Origin: Deltaproteobacteria bacterium
GTDB lineage: Bacteria > Desulfobacterota > Desulfovibrionia > Desulfovibrionales > Desulfovibrionaceae
Length of the DNA: 64,000 bases
Direction: 5' to 3'
NCBI GenBank assembly: GCA_031285295.1
Contig: JAITWK010000038.1
Location: 62,001-126,000, forward strand
Shown: in pieces, positions 43,674 through 52,005 of the stretch
Position numbering within the stretch: position 1 is the first letter of the stretch
Layout of the letters: each line of letters begins with the position of its first letter
Notes under the pieces: generated by a model
The model's database searches: none
The model's input: only the letters and a program-made list of their open reading frames with translations
Told to the model about the DNA's origin: nothing
Made by a program: the position numbers and the translations under genes

Positions 43674-43831
43674 TCATTACCGGCATTGGTGCGGTTTCTC
43701 CTTTCGGCTGGGGGCTGGAACCGCTGTTGCAAGGGTTGGCGAGGAGGCTAAGAGGGGAGGAAGATAGCGAATGTAACACAGCGCATTACCCCTGTTTTTT
43801 CACCCGCAAACGAAGAAAAAATTCACATTGA
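43655..43831 (+). pseudogene. N-terminal scrap of a beta-ketoacyl-ACP synthase
   Basis: The ATG lies inside the last codons of the oxidoreductase fragment. MYKRRVVITGIGAVSPFGWG, then LEPLLQGL, is the start of a FabF-like ketosynthase. After ~30 codons the homology ends, and the frame stops at 43831. No downstream catalytic parts are visible. Confidence 0.72.
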
Positions 43832-43909
43832 AAGGAGGTTTTCATAAATTAATCCTTGCGACAATATTTCAAGCGACAACGATGATGTCAAGAAAGGGAG
43901 GGATCCCGC

Positions 43910-44119
43910 CTACTCCGGCTCTGCCGCCTGCTCGGCCGAGTCTTTTTCTTGGGCATTGTTATCTTCATAGGTCTGCCCGAGAGCATCGATGGTCTTGCTG
44001 CTGCTTTCCATGTCTGTCCGAGCCGAACTGACTGCACGGCTGATTCCGTTGACTACGCTACACGCGTTAAGTGACAAAAGCAGCGCAAGCGAGAGACAAA
44101 GCATACTGAATTTGTTCAT
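43910..44119 (-). CDS. Small entericidin-like lipoprotein, copy 2
   Basis: 69 residues. MNKFSMLCLSLALLLSLNAC is a lipoprotein signal. The mature part (VVNGISRAVSSARTDMESSS) is helical and acidic. AAGGAT lies upstream, in a leader (TTAAAAAATAT) resembling that of copy 1 at 33118-33303. No assigned function. Confidence 0.68.
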   Translation of the reverse strand: MNKFSMLCLSLALLLSLNACSVVNGISRAVSSARTDMESSSKTIDALGQTYEDNNAQEKDSAEQAAEPE

Positions 44120-44246
44120 TATTTTATCCATCCTTAAAAAATATAAAATACACTTATTGACGGCATCTGCGATTATTTTTTAAAATACCGGCTTTTTTAG
44201 CGACCAAAGTTGGCAAACAGGTATGAGCCGGGACAAAGGTAGTATT

Positions 44247-44345
44247 ATGACATATCTACTGGGGGTTACAATACTGATTTTAGTTTTTTGGTCAACTTCT
44301 TTGTGTAAAGCAAAAAAGTCACGTTCCTGGCACAAAAATGATTAG
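44247..44345 (+). CDS. Possible 32-residue single-pass membrane protein
   Basis: MTYLLGVTILILVFWSTSLC followed by a Lys-rich tail: one hydrophobic helix and a positive C-terminus. AAAGG is correctly spaced. It could be a small toxin-like membrane peptide. No homology is claimed. Confidence 0.35.
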   Translation: MTYLLGVTILILVFWSTSLCKAKKSRSWHKND

Positions 44346-44408
44346 TGATTCCCAAGAGATATTAAATAAAACACAACAACGCTTCCCTACCGGACAGATG
44401 AGCCGTCT

Positions 44409-44547
44409 TCACTCGGATAATTTACGCAGAATTTCCCCTACTGCTCGCTTCTTTTCGCCATAAAACACCTGCGTGGTATCTGGGGACAAAGACGATATGA
44501 TATTTGCAATTCCACTTTGTGTGAGCTAAACTTTTAACGTCACCCAT
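44409..44547 (-). pseudogene. tnpA: IS200/IS605-family TnpA transposase remnant
   Basis: An AAAAGGAGG site precedes MGDVKSLAHTKWNCKYHIVF and VPRYHA, the highly conserved start of IS200-type Y1 transposases. A +1 frame change then leads to QVFYGEKKRAVGEILRKLSE before a stop. The HUH and tyrosine parts are gone. It is the only mobile-element trace in the window. Confidence 0.82.
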
Positions 44548-44686
44548 GTGACCTCCTTTTGATTTTTGAGTATGTTATTGCAATTTGCTTTAATTTAAGG
44601 TAGTTATTGAACAAGTATAGATATTGGATGGGGTTAAATTTATTTACTGAAATCTTCTTTTAAATAACAATTAGTTAGGAGGGGGC

Positions 44687-44998
44687 ATGAAACTGAACTT
44701 TTTACTGGCTGCCCTGCTGGTGTTTGGGCTTACCGGCTGTGCAGCTCCCAAAACTTGGCAGGCTACGGATGGCAGTCGGGCGGACGCGGTTGTAGAGCTT
44801 TCATACGAATACATGGTTTGGGAACTGCCGGATGTTGACGATGCGCAAGGTATGCAAGTTGCCTTGGCCCGTTGCAAGTCCTGGGGTTATACTTCCGCTG
44901 AAGCTTTTGGTGGTGATACCAAAGAGGCTATTGACAGCAGTTCCTACCGGGTTACAAAGAAGTATCAGTGTCGTGGTCGTGGTACTGTGGGCAAATAA
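44687..44998 (+). CDS. YecR-like lipoprotein
   Basis: 103 residues. Signal MKLNFLLAALLVFGLTGC with lipobox, then KTWQATDGSRADAVVELSYE and CKSWGYTSAEAFGG, matching the YecR-like lipoprotein family, which in enterics belongs to the flagellar regulon. Function is unknown. GGAGGG precedes the ATG. A strong terminator follows. Confidence 0.8.
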   Translation: MKLNFLLAALLVFGLTGCAAPKTWQATDGSRADAVVELSYEYMVWELPDVDDAQGMQVALARCKSWGYTSAEAFGGDTKEAIDSSSYRVTKKYQCRGRGTVGK

Positions 44999-45024
44999 GT
45001 CTGATTTTTTTCTTTAAGTATAGT

Positions 45025-45075
45025 AAATATCCCCCGGCTATGTGGTCTGCCACTGCCGGGGGATATTTATTTTCT
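45025..45075 (+). terminator. Terminator after the YecR-like gene
   Basis: Perfect 14-bp arms AAATATCCCCCGGC (45025-45038) and GCCGGGGGATATTT (45055-45068), then ATTTTC. Confidence 0.85.
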
Positions 45076-45124
45076 TTGAAAGTGAATAATTGGATCAGGC
45101 ACGATCTTTTGTGTAAGCAAGCAA

Positions 45125-45673
45125 TTGCGGCCAAGCCATCTCATACAACCAATTGATCCCGTTTCCGTTGATACGGCGGTTTCTCAGGATGAGTCTGCTA
45201 TTGTTTTTTTCCGGGCAACAAGTTTTGGTGGAGCGGTTCAGGCTCCGGTTCTTGAGGTAAATGAAGACGGAAGCCTAAAGTTTGTCACCATTGTTTCTGC
45301 CGGGGCAAAACTTTTGCATAAAACCACCCCCGGCAAACACCTCTACCTTATTGATGGCGAGTTTGGATATTTCCTGGAAGCGGACCTTGAAGGCGGTAAA
45401 ACATACTACAGCTATATCACGCCTAAATTTGGATGGTGGCGGGCAAGATTTCTTTTTGCGCCAGTCAGAAATCCAGATGATGCAACGTTCAGAAAAGATT
45501 TTGCCTGGTGCGAGTGGTATGCAAACAAACCTGAAGGCCAGCAATGGTTTGTAAAAGCGAAAGGAAACCTTGAAAAGCGATACTCCGACATCATTGAAGA
45601 GTATGCCGATTCCCCGGCTGAAGATAAAACATTCATGCTGCCGGAATATGGAAGAACTATGCCTGTGAAGTAA
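45125..45673 (+). pseudogene. Probably 5'-truncated lipoprotein-like gene
   Basis: 182 codons from a TTG. The body (SAIVFFRATSFGGAVQAPVL, GKHLYLIDGEFGYFLEADLE, GKTYYSYITPKFGWWRARFL) looks like a periplasmic DUF2846-type lipoprotein domain. There is no signal peptide, no lipobox and no ribosome binding site. The preceding frame shows AIAAKPSHTTN, as if the exported leader was lost by deletion and frame change. Confidence 0.6.
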
Positions 45674-45694
45674 CAAATTACCACCACAAAAAAA

Positions 45695-45721
45695 GAGCAT
45701 TACTCCGTAAAAGTAATGCTC
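45695..45721 (-). terminator. Intrinsic terminator (minus strand)
   Basis: Arms GAGCATTACT and AGTAATGCTC (perfect 10 bp), followed on the minus strand by seven T. The nearest upstream minus-strand gene is the abi gene, ending at 46002. The AT-rich stretch 45722-46001 between them shows no gene. Confidence 0.75.
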
Positions 45722-46001
45722 TCAAGTTGAATGTTTGTGTGTCTTGTTATTGCTTATTAAATAGTTTGATTGCGTTTATATTTACTATTAATACTTATGT
45801 TTATTATACTTATATATCTTAATAAATAAGTAATATATATAGGTACTACAGTTATCATAGTTCTTATGTCTTGATTAATGTCAAAAGTTCATCTGTAAAA
45901 TTGTCTATTTGTTTGAATGAATTAACTCTGTCATATCATTTAGTGGAGTGAGATATTTTAAGACAATTCAGTTCCGCTCCTTTCGTAGAACGAATTGGTA
46001 T

Positions 46002-46889
46002 TTATGTCCAAAAAATATCCTTTTTCCAGTTGGGTTCAAAGCCCATGTCAGCAGGGTTAACTAATGGGAAGTCGGCAAAGAGTGCCTCAAGTCTGTTCGC
46101 CCATGTAGATCTGGTAACGATAAGCTTCAACAGGCCGTATGCGATAACCGCAACAGCAAAATAAGAACTCTCTTTACCTTCAATACTTGGGTATCTCATA
46201 GCAGGTAGTGGTGTTTTTGGAGGGCGCATATTAGTACGATTCCATAATACACCGTGGTGAGCGCAAACATTTCTAGCCCAAGTCAGAGAACTAGCCCAGG
46301 AAACAAAAGATTTTGGATTCATTTTCATAGCGTCAGCTATACGCTTTTGCTCTGTCTGTTTCATATTGCCAAGAGCTTTTACCCATGTCCCCATAGAAAT
46401 ACACTCCATAACCATCCACGATGGTGGAAGATCGGGAGCATCATACTTGCTGTAGTAATGTTTGGTAATTTCATTTTGTTTGATGGGCAATTCTTTCCTG
46501 AGAGCTGAACAAAAAGAATCCATTCCTGATGATAATTTAAACACCAAAGGATTCATAAACCAATGAGATCCGTGCGCCATGCACATCGTGTTTGACATGG
46601 CAGTACGCATGGCAACCTCAATTCTTTCAATCGCATCAAGGGTTAACAACCTGAGCTTTCTATCAAATTTGTACGTTTCCCAAATGTGATCATAGGTTGT
46701 GCCAGCATTAAAGCGCTGAATTGTGCTATCAAAAAAATGCTTGCCGTACCCCATTAGGCGGTAGTATCCCACCGTTGCGATATGCCGTTCTGCGCGTTTG
46801 CTATCTGGAACCACTAACCCACGCGATTGCATCAGGGCTACCAGATCGCACGGAGATAATGGCGGTTTTGCAAATGGGTATGTAGGCAT
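46002..46889 (-). CDS. AbiD/AbiF-family (Abi_2) abortive-infection HEPN protein
   Basis: 295 residues. The Abi_2 pattern is clear: LVALMQSRGLVVPDSKRAER with HIATVGYYRLMGYGKHF near the N-terminus, WETYKFDRKLRLLTLDAIER with IEVAMRT in the middle, and TWARNVCAHHGVLWNR toward the end. The last carries the R(N)xxxH motif (RNVCAH) of HEPN ribonucleases. Members give abortive phage defence; the family is considered related to Cas13 HEPN domains. GGAG lies five bases before the ATG. A promoter, a hairpin and a T tract directly precede it. Confidence 0.9.
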   Translation of the reverse strand: MPTYPFAKPPLSPCDLVALMQSRGLVVPDSKRAERHIATVGYYRLMGYGKHFFDSTIQRFNAGTTYDHIWETYKFDRKLRLLTLDAIERIEVAMRTAMSNTMCMAHGSHWFMNPLVFKLSSGMDSFCSALRKELPIKQNEITKHYYSKYDAPDLPPSWMVMECISMGTWVKALGNMKQTEQKRIADAMKMNPKSFVSWASSLTWARNVCAHHGVLWNRTNMRPPKTPLPAMRYPSIEGKESSYFAVAVIAYGLLKLIVTRSTWANRLEALFADFPLVNPADMGFEPNWKKDIFWT

Positions 46890-46903
46890 CTTGACTCCAG
46901 GGT

Positions 46904-46967
46904 AAAAAAAAGCCGCGTTGGTATTCGCATCTCCCCAAAAGGGAAACTAGGCGCAACGCGGACTGAT
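46904..46967 (-). ncRNA. Predicted 64-nt hairpin RNA ending in a terminator just upstream of the abi gene
   Basis: Read on the minus strand, the transcript would start near 46967. It folds as CCGCGTTG (46954-46961) paired with CAACGCGG (46913-46920), with inner CGC/GCG and TTTCCC/GGGGAG stems around a TTTT loop. It ends in a C and eight T (46904-46911). The abi start codon follows 15 bases later, so expression of abi would need readthrough. This promoter-RNA-terminator-HEPN order resembles type III-like toxin systems and the abiF RNA motif that I recall from comparative genomics. The match is not verified. Confidence 0.65.
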
Positions 46968-46973
46968 AAAAAT

Positions 46974-47001
46974 AAAATATGCGATTTTCAAAAAAAGTCA
47001 A
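46974..47001 (-). promoter_or_regulatory. Sigma-70-type promoter for the abi-associated RNA
   Basis: On the minus strand TTGACT (46996-47001) and TATTTT (46974-46979) are 16 bases apart. The predicted start lies about seven bases past the -10, at an A just before the RNA hairpin. Confidence 0.65.
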
Positions 47002-47082
47002 CGCGGTTTTTGATTCCACTTTCCTGTAGGCCACCGTGGTCCCAAAGCGGTCCCAATTAACCCTTATTTCAGCAAATTAATA

Positions 47083-47117
47083 AAAAAAGGGAGCTACGAT
47101 TTCTCGTAACTCCCTGA
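47083..47117 (-). terminator. Terminator of the initiator tRNA
   Basis: Arms GGGAGCTACGA (47089-47099) and TCGTAACTCCC (47104-47114), one G-T pair, with seven T following on the minus strand. It starts ten bases after the tRNA CCA end. Confidence 0.85.
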
Positions 47118-47123
47118 ATTTTC

Positions 47124-47200
47124 TGGTTGCGGAGGCAGGATTTGAACCTACGGCCTTCGGGTTATGAGCCCGACGAGCTACCAAACTGCTCCACTCCGCG
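47124..47200 (-). tRNA. Initiator tRNA-fMet (CAT anticodon)
   Basis: 77 nt with encoded CCA. Acceptor 5' CGCGGAG pairs with CTCCGC and leaves the C1-A72 mismatch of initiators. The anticodon stem has the three G-C pairs (TCGGG / CCCGA) around CTCATAA. D and T arms are normal (GGTTCAAATCC). It separates the accessory region from core genes. Confidence 0.96.
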
Positions 47201-47300
47201 ACATGATTCCGGCTGAAACCGAAGAGGTTTCGCACAGGAAGAGACTATTTAGTCTAATGCCGTGCCGCTGTCAACAAAAAGGTTGAAAATATTTTCAAAT

Positions 47301-48287
47301 CTAGTGCAGCAAGCGGAACTGCACCGCCACCTTGCCATTGCCCGGGAAGGGAATATGCATACCGGCGATTTCGATTTCCTGTTCGGCGGCCAGGGCCAGA
47401 ATGCGTTTACGCGCTTTTACTGCCTGCGGCACATCAACATCGTAACGGGCGCATTCTTCCGGCAAAGCGAACTGCAAAGCGGCGGCATGCACCAAATCGC
47501 CGATAATCATCAGCTTCTGGCCTGCGGCATCCAGCATAAAAACGGTATGCCCCGGCGTATGTCCGGAGGCGTCCAGGGCTTCCACCGCAAAACCGGCCTT
47601 GGCGGTCAGCGCAGGCAGGGTCAGCTTGCCAAATTCAAAAGGCTGCGGCAAACCGCTGCTGTAAGCTTCAAGCACCTTGGTGGCCAGAGCGGCGTTTTCC
47701 GGGTTCGGCGTCTGGCTGCTTTTGCCGGTCCAATAATCCTTCTCAATGCGCGCAACCATTATCCCGGCGTTGGGGAAAACGCGCTGACCTTCAGCACTCA
47801 GCAAACCGCCGATATGGTCGCCGTGCATGTGCGTCAGCAGCACAAAATCAACCTGTTCCGGCGCAACCCCGGCTGCGGCCAGCCCCTGCATAAGCTTGCT
47901 GGCTCCAGCCATGCCAAAACCGGCGTCCACCAGCATATTGAGAGGCTTTTCACCCGCAGCTTGCCCCTGCACCTGAATGAGAAACGCGTTCACTCCGGCT
48001 GGCGCTTTTCCGGCCTGAAAATACTTGGCCCGCTCTTCCTGGCTGGCCGGGCCGCTGAAAATATCTACGGACATATCACCCGGCACATCCTGAATGGTCA
48101 GCACGGATACCGCCCCGGAAGACCAGATCGGGCCGACCTGGACAGCGGGTTCGGCGGCCAGGCTTGCAGATGGCCCAATCAGACAGAAGGCGGCGCAAAG
48201 CAGCGCGACAACCAGACCAGGCAAACCGTGCAGCACAGACAGACCAGGCAGAACAGATTTGGCGTGGGATGTAATCAGTTCAAACAT
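47301..48287 (-). CDS. Exported MBL-fold metallo-hydrolase
   Basis: 328 residues with a long signal region (hydrophobic GLVVALLCAAFCLIGPSASLA, cleavage near LAAEPA). The metal-binding motif is LLTHMHGDHIGG. Further ligands are in SGHTPGHTVF, LMIIGDLVH and IAGMHIPFPG. It is periplasmic and probably zinc-dependent, related to lactonase-like or quorum-quenching MBL proteins; the substrate is unknown. The start at 48287 has AAGGAG upstream. The longer frame to 48347 has none. Confidence 0.9.
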   Translation of the reverse strand: MFELITSHAKSVLPGLSVLHGLPGLVVALLCAAFCLIGPSASLAAEPAVQVGPIWSSGAVSVLTIQDVPGDMSVDIFSGPASQEERAKYFQAGKAPAGVNAFLIQVQGQAAGEKPLNMLVDAGFGMAGASKLMQGLAAAGVAPEQVDFVLLTHMHGDHIGGLLSAEGQRVFPNAGIMVARIEKDYWTGKSSQTPNPENAALATKVLEAYSSGLPQPFEFGKLTLPALTAKAGFAVEALDASGHTPGHTVFMLDAAGQKLMIIGDLVHAAALQFALPEECARYDVDVPQAVKARKRILALAAEQEIEIAGMHIPFPGNGKVAVQFRLLH

Positions 48288-48386
48288 ACACGACTCCTTG
48301 GGTTGCAATATCTTTGCTTTTTCGGGCGAAATCCCATTTTTAAGCATTACATGACACCAGGGTCTCTATGACATTGAACGAAAAGA

Positions 48387-50024
48387 TTATTTGCAAACAG
48401 CCTCTACACCGCCCGGTTCACCCACAGCCGGGGCCAGCCGCTCAATCACCGCGCCCAGACGCAGCATTGCGGCCTCGTCAAAGGCGCGGCCCATCACTTG
48501 CAGGCTAACCGGCAGCTTGCTCTCGCGCCCAAGGCCCACGGGCAGGGCCAATCCGGGCAGCCCGACCAAATTCAGGCCTATGGTAAGCAGATCCATCTTG
48601 TAAGCCATAAGCGGATCTCCAGCCAAAGCGCCCTGCTTGCAGGCCGTGGCCGCTGAAGTGGGAGCCAGCAGCAGATCGCAAGTGCCGGAGGCGGCAGAAG
48701 CGCCAGCCACAGCGGAACCGAGCGCCTTTTCAAAATCCTGAACCAGCAGGCGGCGCACCTGCGCGGCCTTGCGGTAATAGGTTTCGTAGCAACCGGACGA
48801 GAGCATGTACGTGCCAAGCACGATCCGGCGCTGCACTTCCGGCCCGAAGCCCTGCGAACGCGAAGCAATATAAAGCTCCTGCAAATCGTCAAAAGCCGCT
48901 GAAGAATCGGATGGAATGCCCCGGCGTCCAAAGCGCACGCCGTCAAAACGGGCCAGGTTGGTGCTGGCTTCCGCCGTGGACATAACCTGATAGGCGGCCA
49001 GGGCGTACTTTTGGTGCGGCAGCGACACCGGCAGCAAAATCGCGCCAAAACCTTCCAGTTTGTTCAGAATATCGCGGCAGGCCGCTTCCACTTCCGCACT
49101 GACTCCGGATTCCCAAAACTCAACCGGCAGGCCGATTTTCAGCCCTTTCAGCAGTTCGCCCGGCTCCCTTGAAGCACCGATCAACGCCTGGGCGACAAAA
49201 TCCTGGCCGGGCAAGTTGTCCGGGAAGAGATCCAGCCGGGCGCTGGTGGCATCCTTGGCGTCCGGCCCGGCAATGACCGCGAGAAGTCTGGCGCAATCCT
49301 CCACCGTGCGGGTCAGCGGGCCAACCTGATCGAAAGAAGTGCCAAAAGCCGCCACCCCGTAGCGCGAAACCCGCCCGTAGGAGGGCTTTAGCCCAACACA
49401 GCCGCAAAAACCGGCTGGCTGTCGTATGGAACCGCCGGTATCGCTGCCCAGCGCGGCGTAGCATTGCCGCGCGGCCACCGCCGCAGCGGAGCCGCCGCTG
49501 GAACCTCCGGGTACCCGATCCAAATCCCAGGGGTTGTGGGTCCGGCCAAAGGCGGAGTTTTCCGTACCGGCCCCCATGGCGAACTCATCCAGATTATGCT
49601 TGGCCGTGATCACCGCCCCGGCTGCCAGCAGGCGATCGCTCACCTCGGCATTGTAGCAGGGCTGAAAATTTTCCATAAAGCGCGAGGCACAGGTCTGGCG
49701 GCTCCCCTTCAGGCTGATATTGTCCTTCAGCCCAATCGGCACGCCCCACAAGGATTGCGCGATTTCCCCAACTGGCACAACCGGCGTGGAGCCAGCGTTG
49801 CCGCAACCGGACGATGGAGCTGGGCAAGGCGGCCCGGCGGCGTCCAGCTCACGCGCTCTGGCCAAAGCCTGTTCGGCCAGCACGCTGATGCAGGCATTAA
49901 GTTTGGGTTCAGTTGCCACGGTACGGTCCAGGCAGGCGCTAACCACTTCCTCGACTTTATATTCTTTGGCTTGCAAGCCTTTGGCGACTTCAGACAAGCT
50001 TAATTGTAAAAGAGCGGACATCAT
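48387..50024 (-). CDS. gatA: Asp/Glu-tRNA amidotransferase subunit A
   Basis: 545 residues. The Ser-Ser-Lys amidase site is complete: GLKDNI, PGGSSGGSAAAVAA and GSDTGGSIRQPAGFCG. GatA releases ammonia from glutamine for GatB. At about residues 65-90 it has a Pro/Ser/Gly-rich insert with two Cys (CPAPSSGCGNAGS) not typical of the family, which makes it longer than the usual ~485 residues. It follows gatC by 14 bp. Confidence 0.95.
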   Translation of the reverse strand: MMSALLQLSLSEVAKGLQAKEYKVEEVVSACLDRTVATEPKLNACISVLAEQALARARELDAAGPPCPAPSSGCGNAGSTPVVPVGEIAQSLWGVPIGLKDNISLKGSRQTCASRFMENFQPCYNAEVSDRLLAAGAVITAKHNLDEFAMGAGTENSAFGRTHNPWDLDRVPGGSSGGSAAAVAARQCYAALGSDTGGSIRQPAGFCGCVGLKPSYGRVSRYGVAAFGTSFDQVGPLTRTVEDCARLLAVIAGPDAKDATSARLDLFPDNLPGQDFVAQALIGASREPGELLKGLKIGLPVEFWESGVSAEVEAACRDILNKLEGFGAILLPVSLPHQKYALAAYQVMSTAEASTNLARFDGVRFGRRGIPSDSSAAFDDLQELYIASRSQGFGPEVQRRIVLGTYMLSSGCYETYYRKAAQVRRLLVQDFEKALGSAVAGASAASGTCDLLLAPTSAATACKQGALAGDPLMAYKMDLLTIGLNLVGLPGLALPVGLGRESKLPVSLQVMGRAFDEAAMLRLGAVIERLAPAVGEPGGVEAVCK

Positions 50025-50038
50025 GCTTTCCTATTGTT

Positions 50039-50347
50039 CTAAATGACCTTGGGTACGACAAAAAAGCCGTCAGCCTGTTCCGGGGCGTTACGCAAAATTT
50101 CCTCGCGCGTGTATTCCTGCACGATCACGTCAGGCCGGGACTGCGCCGTCAGTTGCAGGGGCGAATACAGAGGCTCCACCCCGACGGTATCGGCTTCTTC
50201 AAGAATATCTATGTAACCGACGATGCGCTGCATCTGTTCAACAAAAGCCTCAACCTGATTTTCGGAAGCGCCGAATTTGGTTCCGGCCTCCAAATCCAGG
50301 CGGGCCAAACGGCTAATGCGCAATATGCTTTCCTTGCTGATAGGCAT
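50039..50347 (-). CDS. gatC: Asp/Glu-tRNA amidotransferase subunit C
   Basis: 102 residues. The usual VEAFVEQMQRIVGYIDILEE and the final PEQADGFFVVPKVI are present. It wraps between GatA and GatB and stabilises the complex. AAGGAT precedes the ATG. It lies between gatB and gatA in one operon. Confidence 0.95.
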   Translation of the reverse strand: MPISKESILRISRLARLDLEAGTKFGASENQVEAFVEQMQRIVGYIDILEEADTVGVEPLYSPLQLTAQSRPDVIVQEYTREEILRNAPEQADGFFVVPKVI

Positions 50348-50357
50348 ATTTTTATCC

Positions 50358-51830
50358 TTATTGTAAATGCTTTTTCAATAGCTCATTAATGAGGGCCGGA
50401 TTGCCCGCCCCCTTGGTCCGGCGCATGACCTGCCCCACAAAGAAGGAAAGCAGCTTGCTTTTACCTCCCCGGTAGGCGGCGGCTTCCTCCGGATTGGCCG
50501 CGATAGCTTCCAGCACGGCCCCTTCCAGGGCGGAACTGTCAGAAACCTGAAGCAGCCCGCGCTGCTCGGCCAGCTTTTCCAGAGCCTCGCCGCTATCCAG
50601 CAGATCGGCAAAAAGCTCGTGCGCCACTTTGAGGCTGACCTTGCCGCTCTCAATCACGGCGGCGGTATGCGCCAGTCGCTCGGCTGTAAACACTGGCGCG
50701 ACCGGCTCGCCCTGTCCGGCATGCCCGGCCTTGCCTGTAACTTCCGCTATCCCAAGCCCTCGCCGGTTGCATTCGGGCAAAAGCTCGCCCAAAATCAGGC
50801 CAGCCAGGCGCTTGGGCGAATTTTGCAGGGCCAGGGCTGCCTCGAAATAGTCCCCCAATTCGGCGGAAGCGGCCAGAATTGCCACTTCTTCCTGATGCAG
50901 GCCAAGGTCATCCAGATAGCGTTTAGCCCGCGCTTCCGGCTGCTCCGGCATGGCTGCGGCTACAGCTTCGACAAACTCCCGGCTGATGCGCACAGCCGGA
51001 AGATCCGGATTGGGGAAATAGCGATAATCCGTGGCTTCCTCTTTGGAACGCAAGGCACGGGTAATGCCATTTTCCGGATCAAACTGGCGGGTTTCCTGCA
51101 CCAATACGCCGCCTGCTTCCAGAACTTCCCGATGCCGCTCGGCTTCACACTCGGCGGCGTCTTCAATATTATTAAAGGAGTTGAGATTCTTGAGCTCGGT
51201 GCGGGTGCCGTAAGCCTCGCTCCCGGACGGGCGCAACGAGACGTTAACGTCGCAACGCATGCCGCCCTCTTCCATATTGGCGTCGGTAACGCCCATATAA
51301 ACCAGCAAATAACGCAAGCGCCGCATAAACTCGGCGGCCTGAGCCGGAGAGCGGAAGTCCGGCTCGGTAACAATTTCAATCAGGGGCGTACCGGCCCGGT
51401 TCAAATCCACCAGCGTTTCGCCGTTACCCGCATGGACGCACTTGCCGGCGTCATCTTCCAGATGAATACGGTTGATGCGTATACCCTCAAAGCTGCCCGC
51501 TGCACATATGGGCGGCTCAAGCTGCGAAGTTTGGAAGCCGGCAGGCAGATCCGGATAAAAATAGCTTTTACGCGCAAAAACGGATTCCAGATTGATACGG
51601 CAATTCAAAGCCAGACCAGCCCGCACCGCCAATTCTACGGCCCTGGCGTTAAGCACCGGCAACGCGCCGGGCATTCCGGCGCAACCAGGGCAAACATGGG
51701 CGTTCGGCTCAGCGCCAAACTTGTTCGGGCAGGAGCAGAAAAGCTTGGTTTCGGTCTTGAGTTGCACATGCACCTCCAGCCCGATAACTGTTTCCCATTT
51801 TTTTGTTATTCTCATCGCATCGTTACTCAC
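50358..51830 (-). CDS. gatB: Asp/Glu-tRNA amidotransferase subunit B
   Basis: 490 residues. WETVIGLEVHVQLKTETKLFCSC, CPGCAGMPGALPVLN and DVNVSLRPSG are standard for the kinase half, and the C-terminal YqeY-like tail ends in GGKSKLLSFFVGQVMR. It phosphorylates and transamidates Glu-tRNAGln or Asp-tRNAAsn. The GTG at 51830 has GGAG six bases upstream. The internal ATG five codons later does not. First gene of gatBCA. Confidence 0.96.
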   Translation of the reverse strand: MSNDAMRITKKWETVIGLEVHVQLKTETKLFCSCPNKFGAEPNAHVCPGCAGMPGALPVLNARAVELAVRAGLALNCRINLESVFARKSYFYPDLPAGFQTSQLEPPICAAGSFEGIRINRIHLEDDAGKCVHAGNGETLVDLNRAGTPLIEIVTEPDFRSPAQAAEFMRRLRYLLVYMGVTDANMEEGGMRCDVNVSLRPSGSEAYGTRTELKNLNSFNNIEDAAECEAERHREVLEAGGVLVQETRQFDPENGITRALRSKEEATDYRYFPNPDLPAVRISREFVEAVAAAMPEQPEARAKRYLDDLGLHQEEVAILAASAELGDYFEAALALQNSPKRLAGLILGELLPECNRRGLGIAEVTGKAGHAGQGEPVAPVFTAERLAHTAAVIESGKVSLKVAHELFADLLDSGEALEKLAEQRGLLQVSDSSALEGAVLEAIAANPEEAAAYRGGKSKLLSFFVGQVMRRTKGAGNPALINELLKKHLQ

Positions 51831-52005
51831 AAGGCGCTCCAGGACGGTTAATAAACCGAAATTTAATATAAAATTTAATACCTAAAAATTACAGCTAGTT
51901 ATAATTTGGATCTTGCTCTTTTCATTTGCTGAAAAAATGTTAATTATTCTATGCGATTTTAAAACAAAGTATCACTGAACATTCCAGCCCAGGAGGCTTC
52001 AATAT

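Noticed and set aside
36867-47123. Prophage
   Set aside because: No capsid, tail, terminase, lysis or integrase gene is visible; the contents are toxin systems and remnants.
47040-47200. Integration site at the tRNA-fMet gene
   Set aside because: I found no second copy of the tRNA 3' end at the other edge (about 36.9 kb) and no integrase gene, so an att pair cannot be claimed.
51831-52005. glmS ribozyme or other riboswitch ahead of glmS
   Set aside because: The short AT-rich leader shows no ribozyme core or conserved aptamer that I can recognise.
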